Shown here one piece after another: positions 26,646 to 33,161 of a stretch of DNA of 64,000 nucleotides. The stretch is from an uncultured Pelagibacteraceae bacterium (lineage in GTDB: Bacteria > Pseudomonadota > Alphaproteobacteria > Pelagibacterales > Pelagibacteraceae): the NCBI GenBank assembly GCA_902601895.1, contig CACKOU010000001.1:62001-126000 (forward strand), written 5' to 3'. Under the pieces are notes generated by a model. It was not told where the DNA came from. It ran no database searches and saw only the letters and a list, made by a program, of their open reading frames with translations. Position 1 is the first letter of the stretch. Every line of letters begins with the position of its first letter. Made by a program: the position numbers and the translations under genes.

Positions 26646-27242
26646 TTAATCCTTAATAGTTGGATCATATTTAAATTTAATTCTGCCAAGTAATCTTAAA
26701 TCATTATTTGCGATTACCATTTCTCCGCTATCTGATTTAACTCCTGGAAACAAAGGATTAATAACTTTGAAGTGAGTTACCAAAACAAGATTTCCTTCAC
26801 TATTCCAGCTAGAGACAATTTTTTTTATTTTTTTAAATCTTTTTTCTTGAATATTTTTTTTGCTAGTGTTTCTTAAATTTTTGTCAATTTTATAATCCCA
26901 TCCTGCATATTTTGCTGTTTTATAAGTTCTACAAGTTGGGCTAGAAATAACTTTATCTATTTCAATGTTGTTTAAAATTACAAAATTACCTATCTCCTTA
27001 GATTGTCTTATTCCCTCTTTGAGAATATCTCTTTGTGTCGAGCAATCTTTATCTTTATAGTTTTTATCATTATCACCATTTTCAACTGTTCTGGGTGCAT
27101 AAGCGTGTCTTAAAAAAATAATTTTTCCACCTTCTTTGATCGCTTTCAAACCATCATCATAAAGTTCTTTGTATGATTTTGAATATACTTCAGTATTAAT
27201 TAAAAAAACAAATGATATTAAAAAAATGCAAATTTTTTTCAT
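26646..27242 (-). CDS. Secreted histidine phosphatase (phosphoglycerate mutase-like; Ais-like)
   Basis: A 198-residue protein with a signal peptide (MKKICIFLISFVFLINTEVYS). The catalytic RHG-type motif appears as IFLRHAYAPR (about residues 42-51), with DCSTQRDILKEG, SSPTCRTYKTAKYAG and the second histidine in LVLVTHFKVI. Size, export and the CSTQRD-type segment resemble E. coli Ais, a periplasmic phosphatase that acts on lipopolysaccharide core phosphate and lies beside the arn genes. Here the upstream genes on the same strand are also GT2 and ArnT-like. Function as an envelope-glycan phosphatase is inferred. Confidence 0.75.
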   Translation of the reverse strand: MKKICIFLISFVFLINTEVYSKSYKELYDDGLKAIKEGGKIIFLRHAYAPRTVENGDNDKNYKDKDCSTQRDILKEGIRQSKEIGNFVILNNIEIDKVISSPTCRTYKTAKYAGWDYKIDKNLRNTSKKNIQEKRFKKIKKIVSSWNSEGNLVLVTHFKVINPLFPGVKSDSGEMVIANNDLRLLGRIKFKYDPTIKD

Positions 27243-27289
27243 AATTAATTAACTATAAAAAAATAAGTTTAAATTTTTATTAATTAATA

Positions 27290-28159
27290 TTATTTTATTT
27301 TTTCTATACTTTCAATATTTGACAAAGAATTATTTAATTCTTTTAAATTTTCCCTTCTTCCAATCATTACAACTGATAATCCAAATACGATAATTAGAGC
27401 CAAGGGGATAGCTGTTACAACACTTATGTAATCAGCCATTAAGATTAAATAAATAGCATAAAATAAAATTGATCGAATAATAACTGTAGATTTAAAAACA
27501 GCTATGATTGCTAAGGAATGCTTAATTAAATTTTTAAAACTCATTTTAGAAGGACCAAAATATCTTGTTCCTCTTATAGATGGAGACGATGATCTATCTT
27601 TTTCTAATTTTGCTAACGCTCCTGAAAAGCTGCACCAAGTAGATTTATCGTTTATTAATTTCTCAACAGTTGACTTTGGAAGACACGTATAGTTTCCAAA
27701 TTTTATCGAGTGACCAGTGAATATATAAGTGATTATTTTATGTAAATAATAACAAGTTTTAAAAATAATGTTTTCAGATCTTTTTACTCTTTCTCCGACA
27801 ATTGGTTTTCCTTCATCATATTTTATGTATTCAAGAAAACTTTTGATTTCTTCAGGTCTATCTTCACCATCAGAATCCATAGGAATTACGTAATCAAATT
27901 CTTTATTTTGAAATACATGTTTAAGGCCAGTTGCAATACATCTGCCGTGTCCTTGGTTATTTTTAATGTTTAAAATTTCAACCGATGATAAATTTTCTGT
28001 ATTGGAGATAGAGGTTGGTTTTTCCTCAATTGATGCATCATTGACAATGACAAGAGAAAATTCTGTATCTAAGTCTTTTACAATTATATTTATTTCTTCA
28101 ATTAATTTTGAAGCTGATTTCCAGTCATTGTAAACTGGTGTTAAAATAGTAATTTTCAT
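27290..28159 (-). CDS. GT2 glycosyltransferase with C-terminal membrane helices (DPM1/ArnC-like)
   Basis: A 289-residue protein. The GT-A domain begins KITILTPVYNDWKSA and has the donor-binding VIVNDASIEE and the DxD-type PMDSDGEDRPEEI (about residues 95-107). Residues about 225-272 form two hydrophobic helices. This is the layout of polyprenyl-phosphate sugar synthases (ArnC, GtrB, Dpm1), which load a sugar onto undecaprenyl phosphate for use by a membrane transferase such as the ArnT-like protein encoded two genes upstream. The gap to the preceding 34-residue open frame is four bases. Donor sugar unknown. Confidence 0.82.
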   Translation of the reverse strand: MKITILTPVYNDWKSASKLIEEINIIVKDLDTEFSLVIVNDASIEEKPTSISNTENLSSVEILNIKNNQGHGRCIATGLKHVFQNKEFDYVIPMDSDGEDRPEEIKSFLEYIKYDEGKPIVGERVKRSENIIFKTCYYLHKIITYIFTGHSIKFGNYTCLPKSTVEKLINDKSTWCSFSGALAKLEKDRSSSPSIRGTRYFGPSKMSFKNLIKHSLAIIAVFKSTVIIRSILFYAIYLILMADYISVVTAIPLALIIVFGLSVVMIGRRENLKELNNSLSNIESIEKIK

Positions 28160-28163
28160 TTAT

Positions 28164-28268
28164 TTAACTTGCAAGCAACCTCAATAAAGAGGCTACAATT
28201 CCATGTCCAGACAACTCTATTATTACAACAATAAGAACGATAAAAAGTATGTTTTTATTGAATTTCAT
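28164..28268 (-). CDS. 34-residue single-helix membrane peptide
   Basis: A small open frame filling the gap between two glycosyltransferase genes. The protein starts MKFNKNILFIVLIVVIIELS, has one strong membrane helix at about residues 7-19, then SGHGIVASLLRLLAS with an amphipathic look. Its ATG is two bases after the stop of the ArnT-like gene and its stop is four bases before the ATG of the GT2 gene, which is the spacing of coupled genes in this genome and is hard to explain for non-coding DNA. I do not recognise the family. It could be a small subunit of the membrane transferase or synthase. Confidence 0.6.
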   Translation of the reverse strand: MKFNKNILFIVLIVVIIELSGHGIVASLLRLLAS

Positions 28269-28270
28269 AT

Positions 28271-29596
28271 CTAAGAACCTACACAAATCTTATCAATACA
28301 CATGTATTTTTCAAATGAATTCAATTTTTCCTTAGTCACAAAGCCTTTCCAAATAGGCCTTGAATTAATATGGTATGATAAATTTCCAGCTGCCCATTCA
28401 TCACCAAGCACATATTTAATAGGTTCATCATGTTGTTCATGCCATGCAATTTGAACTTTTATAGCTATATCTTTTCCAGGATAATCAGTCCTTTTATCAG
28501 TCTTATAAATGGAGACATAACCATATAAAATTGGGGATAACAGAAATAAAAATATAAATCCTATTAAAAAAGAATTTAGTTTCTTAATGTTTATTTGATC
28601 TTTCAAAATGTAAATAAATAAAGTTCCCAAGAATAAGTAAAAAGGGGTCGTCCACATAGTTCTAATTTTTGATCCAGTTATTAACGCAGTCATAAATACT
28701 AATATAATTGGGACTAAATTAATAAATATTAAAAATAAAAGTTTTTCATCTTTTAAATTTAATTTTTTAGGAATTTTTTTTATTAGTAGCCATACTAAAA
28801 TTAAAAATGGTATTAAAATACCAATTTGTTTTAATGTGAATAATAATGGATATTTAAAATGATTTATTATTTGTACTTCGTCCAAACTTGCACGAGCAAA
28901 ACCATATTTAATAGTAATAAAATCATTGTTGAATAACCAAATTATATGTGGAATTAAAATTACAAAAAATACTTCTAAAGAAACTAAATATTTAAAATCA
29001 AATTTTTTAGATTTTTTAAAAAAAATTAAATATGCAAACAATAAATCTATTGCGACTAATAAATAAATAAAAAGATATTTAGATAAAATACCAAACGCTG
29101 CTGCAGCTCCTAACAAGATACAATCATAGAGCTCGGCTTTTTTACTGTTATATATTTTCCAAGTGTAATAAACAGTTAAACACCAGAAAGGTAATTGGCA
29201 AACATTTACGTTAAATTCTGGAGTTGTGAAATTATAGAAGTATATTCCTTCAATAAGAAAAACTGATAACAAACTCAAAGTGCCATCATTAAGAATTTCC
29301 TGAGATAGTTTAAAAATAATGAAAAAAGACATAATTACAAAAATTTGACTCAAAAAATAATAAGCCCAATCTTGTGGTCCAAATATTTGAAAAAAAACTT
29401 CTGGGAAAAATGCACTCAGTGGTGGATGTTTGTTAAATCCCCAATCTAAATTACTACCCCAAGCCAAAGCTTCAATTGTATCTAAAGGTAAATTTGAATT
29501 CGTGATCGTAGGAACAACTGTCCATATAATTAAGTGAGTCGTTGCAAAAATATAAAAAATATTATTTATATTTCTTTTGTTTAGCGCCATTTTCAT
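28271..29596 (-). CDS. ArnT/PMT-like membrane glycosyltransferase (GT39/GT83 type)
   Basis: A 441-residue integral membrane protein with about 11 helices. The first periplasmic loop has the family pattern AWGSNLDWGFNKHPPLSAFF, in which an acidic residue and HPPL are diagnostic of PMT_2-type transferases that take sugar from polyprenyl phosphate. The C-terminal tail is a periplasmic domain with LGDEWAAGNLSYHINSRP. Likely acceptor is lipid A or another envelope molecule. I set the start at ATG 29596 (MKMALNKRN); the frame extends to a GTG at 29626, but that overlaps the divergent dksA promoter. Confidence 0.8.
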   Translation of the reverse strand: MKMALNKRNINNIFYIFATTHLIIWTVVPTITNSNLPLDTIEALAWGSNLDWGFNKHPPLSAFFPEVFFQIFGPQDWAYYFLSQIFVIMSFFIIFKLSQEILNDGTLSLLSVFLIEGIYFYNFTTPEFNVNVCQLPFWCLTVYYTWKIYNSKKAELYDCILLGAAAAFGILSKYLFIYLLVAIDLLFAYLIFFKKSKKFDFKYLVSLEVFFVILIPHIIWLFNNDFITIKYGFARASLDEVQIINHFKYPLLFTLKQIGILIPFLILVWLLIKKIPKKLNLKDEKLLFLIFINLVPIILVFMTALITGSKIRTMWTTPFYLFLGTLFIYILKDQINIKKLNSFLIGFIFLFLLSPILYGYVSIYKTDKRTDYPGKDIAIKVQIAWHEQHDEPIKYVLGDEWAAGNLSYHINSRPIWKGFVTKEKLNSFEKYMCIDKICVGS

Positions 29597-29619
29597 CAAT
29601 CTATATGAATAAACCGTTC

Positions 29620-29647
29620 TTGACACTCATTTATTCATGAATATATT
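29620..29647 (+). promoter_or_regulatory. Candidate dksA promoter
   Basis: TTGACA at 29620-29625 and TATATT at 29642-29647 with a 16-base spacer. Transcription would begin near 29654, leaving about 16 bases before the ATG with AGG as a weak ribosome site. This supports a late start for the divergent ArnT-like gene. Confidence 0.5.
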
Positions 29648-29669
29648 CACCAACTCAAAATAGCTAGGT

Positions 29670-30086
29670 ATGGTAAGAATTTCAAAAACTTATACTCCAA
29701 AAGAAAAAGAGAAATACATGTGCGCTAAACATCTAGCGTATTTTAAGATGAAATTAATGGAGTGGAAAAAAGATTTAAAGAGATCTAACAACGAGGCGAT
29801 TTTTCAAGCGTCCATGGATGATAATAGTGCATCAGCTGACATAGTTGATCAAGCAAGTTCATACACTGAAAAGAATGTAGAGATGAGAGCTATTAATAGA
29901 CAAATCAAACTAATTTCTAAAATAGATGGTGCATTGAAAAAAATACAGGATGGAACATACGGTTTTTGTGAAGAGACTGGTGAGCCTATTGGTTTAAAAA
30001 GATTAATGGCAAGACCAGTAGCAACGCTTTGCATTGCGGCTCAAGAAAAACACGAAAAAGACGAAAAAGTTTACGCTGACGATTAA
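29670..30086 (+). CDS. dksA: RNA polymerase-binding transcription factor DksA
   Basis: A 138-residue protein. DksA enters the polymerase secondary channel and works with ppGpp to adjust rRNA and amino-acid promoters. The coiled-coil tip has D57 and D60 and A62 in ADIVDQAS (the DxxDxA motif), needed for activity. The C-terminal zinc region TYGFCEETGEPIGLKRLMAR then ATLCIAAQEKHE keeps two of the four canonical cysteines (C100, C121); the partners are Thr103 and Ala124. This reduced form is common in alphaproteobacteria. The stop overlaps the opposing GST gene by a few bases. Confidence 0.94.
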   Translation: MVRISKTYTPKEKEKYMCAKHLAYFKMKLMEWKKDLKRSNNEAIFQASMDDNSASADIVDQASSYTEKNVEMRAINRQIKLISKIDGALKKIQDGTYGFCEETGEPIGLKRLMARPVATLCIAAQEKHEKDEKVYADD

Positions 30087-30706
30087 GGAAAATCAATTTC
30101 AGCATCTTTATTTAAAGCTTTAAACCCTTTTACTACAGCTGGACGTTCAGCTATTTCAACAAACCACCTGGATAGGTTTTCAAAATTATTTAATCCGATG
30201 TCATGTCTTTTATGTCTTGCAATCCATGACCATGTAGCAATATCAGCAATAGAGTATTTATCATTTGCTAAAAATTTACTTTGAGCCAATCTAGCTTCAA
30301 GATCTTCATAAATCTTTCTTGTGATTTTGAAGTATCTTTCCTCACCCCACTCACTTTTTCCTTGATGATAATAATGAAACTGATGATGTTGTCCTATCAT
30401 TGGGCCGACAATAGCCATTTGAGCCATCAACCACTGATTTATCTCTAGCCTCTCTGCTTCAGGATAGAGTTTCTTACTTTTCTCAGCTAAATACATAAGG
30501 ATAACTCCAGACTCGAATACGGTCTTATTAGTTTCATGATCTATAATTACAGGTATTTTATTAAATGGACTTATTTTTTTAAATTCTGGTTTAAATTGAT
30601 CTCCACTTAAATTAACTTTTGTAAGTTTGTATTTAAAATCAATTTCCTCGAGCATTATGCTAATTTTCCAACCATTAGGAGTATCAGCAGTAAAGAGTTC
30701 AATCAT
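30083..30706 (-). CDS. Glutathione S-transferase-family protein (YfcG/Ure2-like)
   Basis: A 207-residue protein with an N-terminal thioredoxin-like domain and C-terminal helical domain. The start IELFTADTPNGWKISIMLEE matches the YfcG/YghU group, which reduce disulfides with glutathione. Glutathione-binding features are PFNKIPVIIDHE with the cis-proline and FESGVILMYLAEKS. In the C-terminal domain SIADIATWSWIARH is the typical N-capping box. It overlaps the reductase gene by four bases (ATGA), placing it last in the ferredoxin-reductase-GST transcript, which suggests a shared redox role. Confidence 0.87.
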   Translation of the reverse strand: MIELFTADTPNGWKISIMLEEIDFKYKLTKVNLSGDQFKPEFKKISPFNKIPVIIDHETNKTVFESGVILMYLAEKSKKLYPEAERLEINQWLMAQMAIVGPMIGQHHQFHYYHQGKSEWGEERYFKITRKIYEDLEARLAQSKFLANDKYSIADIATWSWIARHKRHDIGLNNFENLSRWFVEIAERPAVVKGFKALNKDAEIDFP

Positions 30707-31719
30707 TCTTTAACACCCAATCTATCTTTGATAGTGCTGGATGCAGTTGTAAATTCAAATCTATATTTTTCATCAGGTCTTGCATATTTAAAGCAGCCTC
30801 TTGCAGCTAAAGCTCCTTCATGAAAACCTGAAAGTATTAACTTTAACTTACCTGGATAAGTACAGATATCTCCAATTGCAAATATTCCCTTTTTATTTGT
30901 TTCAAAATTTTCTGTATTTACTGGAATTGTTTTTTTATCTAAATTTAGACCCCACTCTGCGATTGGTCCTAATTGCATTATTAATCCAAAAAAACCTAAA
31001 ACATAATCGGCTTTTATAACTTTGCTTTCACCAGTTTCACTTTTTATTTCTACACTTTCTAATGAGCCATTCCCTTTGACATCTTTAATTGAGTATTTGG
31101 TAATTAAATCGATAGTTTTATTATCACTTAATTCTTTTATTTTTTGAACACTGGCTGGCGCACCTCTAAACTCATCTCTTCTATGAATAAGAGTTACTTT
31201 AGATGAATTAGATAATTCTATAGCCCAATCAAGTGCACTATCTCCGCCTCCAAATATAACTACTGATTTGTCTTTAAAAATAGTTTTATCTTTTATTGAA
31301 TATAGTACTGATTTTCCATCGTACTTTTCGGCACTTTTTGTTGGAAATTTTCTTGGTTCAAAAGAACCTACGCCTCCTGCAATAACAATATTTGGTGTTT
31401 CAAATTTCTTTCCATTTAAAGTTTTAACTAACCATTTGTTGTTATCATTTTTTAATTCTTGAACTCTATCACTTAAGTGAAAATTAAAATTAAATGGTTT
31501 AATTTGTTCAATTAAATTGTTTGTAAGTTCTTCTCCTGTGCATTTAGGAACTGCAGGAATATCATAAATTGGTTTATCAGGATAAAGTTCAATACATTGT
31601 CCTCCAATTTTATCTAGGTTATCTACAATTTCACATTTTAATCCGATGATCCCTAATTGATGTGCGCAGAATAAACCTGTGGGTCCTGCTCCAATAATGA
31701 CTACATCGGTTTTAATCAT
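30703..31719 (-). CDS. Ferredoxin-NADP reductase, thioredoxin reductase-like type
   Basis: A 338-residue flavoprotein. The FAD motif is VVIIGAGPTGLFCAHQLG (residues 6-23) and the NADPH motif SVVIFGGGDSALDWAIELS near the middle. It lacks the CxxC redox pair of thioredoxin reductase (the region after the NADPH motif reads SSKVTLIHRRDEFRGAP). It therefore fits the YumC-type ferredoxin/flavodoxin reductases. C-terminal FAIGDICTYPGKLKLILSGFHEGA closes the FAD site. It overlaps the ferredoxin gene at TAATG, so the ferredoxin is the likely partner. Electron flow direction cannot be set from sequence. Confidence 0.88.
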   Translation of the reverse strand: MIKTDVVIIGAGPTGLFCAHQLGIIGLKCEIVDNLDKIGGQCIELYPDKPIYDIPAVPKCTGEELTNNLIEQIKPFNFNFHLSDRVQELKNDNNKWLVKTLNGKKFETPNIVIAGGVGSFEPRKFPTKSAEKYDGKSVLYSIKDKTIFKDKSVVIFGGGDSALDWAIELSNSSKVTLIHRRDEFRGAPASVQKIKELSDNKTIDLITKYSIKDVKGNGSLESVEIKSETGESKVIKADYVLGFFGLIMQLGPIAEWGLNLDKKTIPVNTENFETNKKGIFAIGDICTYPGKLKLILSGFHEGALAARGCFKYARPDEKYRFEFTTASSTIKDRLGVKE

Positions 31720-32042
31720 TAAACTTGTTTCTCCGGCATATGGACTGTTAAACCTTCTAAGTCGTCAGAGACTATTAATTGACAACTTAATCTACTTTTA
31801 GATGAAGGTTCAAATGCTTGATCTAACATGTCGTCTTCTCCCATTTCTTTCTCTGGAAGTTTTTTGAACCATTTATCATCGTTGATATATACATGACAAG
31901 TCGCACAAGACATACCTCCTCCACAATCTGCATCTATGCCCGGGATATCATTTTGTATAGCTCCTTCCATTACACTAAGACCATTGGCAATATCAGCCTC
32001 GTGTTCTGTGCCATTGAATTCTATGTATTTAATTTTTGCCAT
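31719..32042 (-). CDS. [2Fe-2S] ferredoxin, adrenodoxin-like
   Basis: A 107-residue protein with cluster ligands C40, C46, C49 (ADCGGGMSCATCHVYI) and C87 (SRLSCQLI), the C-x5-C-x2-C-x37-C spacing of vertebrate-type ferredoxins. Such proteins feed electrons to P450s, oxygenases or Fe-S assembly. It is the first gene of a three-gene unit with the reductase and GST, and lies 134 bases downstream of proteorhodopsin beyond a terminator, so it is at least partly separate in expression. Confidence 0.93.
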   Translation of the reverse strand: MAKIKYIEFNGTEHEADIANGLSVMEGAIQNDIPGIDADCGGGMSCATCHVYINDDKWFKKLPEKEMGEDDMLDQAFEPSSKSRLSCQLIVSDDLEGLTVHMPEKQV

Positions 32043-32118
32043 ATTTAATAAATAATTCTTATAAACTAATTTGCGACTGCGGCAAATTTTTGAAATTTAG
32101 CATTTTCTATTTTTAGAC

Positions 32119-32162
32119 CAAAAAAAAAGGCAGGTATGTTTTAGCATACCCGCCTCTTTTTA
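32119..32162 (-). terminator. Terminator after proteorhodopsin
   Basis: On the minus strand GGCGGGTATG, loop CTAAAA, CATACCTGCC form a 10-base-pair stem (32129-32154) with one G-U pair, followed by a U-run (the A-tract at 32120-32128). Placed 23 bases after the proteorhodopsin stop. The other side also carries a T-run, so it may act on both strands. Confidence 0.88.
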
Positions 32163-32176
32163 ATATTAAAAGCTAA

Positions 32177-32947
32177 TTATCTAGCTCGTGCTCCACCTTG
32201 TGAAACTGCTGCTGACCAGATTACTAGACCAAAAGCAATTTTGTTGATGAAGTCTGCTAAGTTGTAAATCACGTTCAATGAGTTAGCGTCTACTCCACCT
32301 ACTAGGTAACCAAAAATGTAACCTAATGGGTAAATAGCCCAACCGATTGTTACGATCATTCTCATAGCACCCCATGCAGTTGCTAATGGCTTGTTTCCAG
32401 TTTTAGCTGCAATTTTTCCAGCTTCACCAGAAAATACTTCATATAAGATGTAGATCCATCCAGCCATACCGACTATGAAACCAAGCATAGCATTGATGTA
32501 ACCTGCTTCTCCTAAGTATCCACCAATTAACATCACAAGCGAACCAATTAATAATCTCCAGAAGATTGCTCCTGGGATTTTCTTAACTGCTGCTAGAATT
32601 AAGTAAAACTCGATCATCTGTAATGGTACAGTGATTAACCAATCAATATATCTATATACTGTTGGAGAATCTCCAGTCATTACCCATACATCTCTCATGT
32701 ACATGTAGTGAATGAATGCAACACCAGTTACAAGACCAGCTACTGTTACTGAAGTTTTCCAGCCTGCTGCAACAGTATTTCTTTCCATGAAGAAGAATAC
32801 TGTAGCTGCTGCCATACCCATTGCGATTACCCAAAAGGAAATCCCAACAAAGTCGTCAGAAGCTAACATAGCAGTTGCTGCGTTTGCTGCACCAGTAAGA
32901 CCAAATAGAGCCACTGCTGCTAATGCAAACATTTTAAGTTTTTTCAT
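32177..32947 (-). CDS. Proteorhodopsin, blue-tuned
   Basis: A 256-residue seven-helix retinal protein that pumps protons outward in light. A signal peptide (residues 1-23, ending ANA) precedes the helices. Key residues, with conventional GPR numbers: H80 (His75), D102 proton acceptor (Asp97) in YRYIDWLITVPLQM, E113 proton donor (Glu108) and Schiff-base lysine K236 (Lys231) in FINKIAFG. The spectral switch position (105) is glutamine, Q110, which is the blue-absorbing type; green types have leucine or methionine. It has a strong Shine-Dalgarno (GAGAGGGAG at 32954-32962), its own terminator and an unusual leader. Retinal synthesis genes are not in the window. Confidence 0.97.
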   Translation of the reverse strand: MKKLKMFALAAVALFGLTGAANAATAMLASDDFVGISFWVIAMGMAAATVFFFMERNTVAAGWKTSVTVAGLVTGVAFIHYMYMRDVWVMTGDSPTVYRYIDWLITVPLQMIEFYLILAAVKKIPGAIFWRLLIGSLVMLIGGYLGEAGYINAMLGFIVGMAGWIYILYEVFSGEAGKIAAKTGNKPLATAWGAMRMIVTIGWAIYPLGYIFGYLVGGVDANSLNVIYNLADFINKIAFGLVIWSAAVSQGGARAR

Positions 32948-32953
32948 AAAAAA

Positions 32954-32962
32954 CTCCCTCTC
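32954..32962 (-). promoter_or_regulatory. Strong Shine-Dalgarno of proteorhodopsin
   Basis: The minus strand reads GAGAGGGAG six bases before the ATG. Most genes in this window lack a clear ribosome site, so this points to high translation. Confidence 0.75.
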
Positions 32963-32974
32963 GTTAGTTTTTTT

Positions 32975-33016
32975 TAGTTTAAATTTAAACTACGGACAAA
33001 CCACAAAGGTTTCTCC
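32975..33016. other. Palindrome and imperfect hairpin in the proteorhodopsin leader region
   Basis: TAGTTTAAATTTAAACTA (32975-32992) is a perfect 18-base palindrome. Directly next to it GGACAAACC (32994-33002), loop ACAAA, GGTTTCTCC (33008-33016) form a nine-pair stem with one mismatch. Both lie 28 to 69 bases upstream of the proteorhodopsin ATG and would be in its RNA leader or promoter; they also precede prpE on the other strand. They are not followed by a U-run, so not terminators. Possible roles are an operator, an RNA stabiliser or a regulatory RNA element. Confidence 0.6.
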
Positions 33017-33072
33017 AAAGTTAGGGGCTTAATATCAAATTAAATTAGTTTGTTGAAGACTTTTTGCCGCGT

Positions 33073-33078
33073 TATAAG
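33073..33078 (+). promoter_or_regulatory. Candidate -10 of the prpE-like gene
   Basis: TATAAG about 85 bases before the ATG, with a weak TTGTTG 17 bases upstream. A second possible pair, TTGATT (33081-33086) and TTAAAT (33104-33109), lies just downstream. Neither is compelling. Confidence 0.3.
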
Positions 33079-33161
33079 TGTTGATTTTACTGACTTTTTA
33101 AAATTAAATACAACCTGTTGCATAAATTCAATAGAAAAATGACACCAAAAAGCAAATCAAA

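Noticed and set aside
27243-27289. Inverted TTAATTAA-rich sequence between the GT2 and histidine phosphatase genes as a terminator
   Set aside because: The stem would be entirely A-T pairs with no GC core, as expected by chance in such AT-rich DNA.
30703-31719. Thioredoxin reductase
   Set aside because: The flavoprotein fold is the same but the redox CxxC is missing, and it is coupled to a ferredoxin gene.
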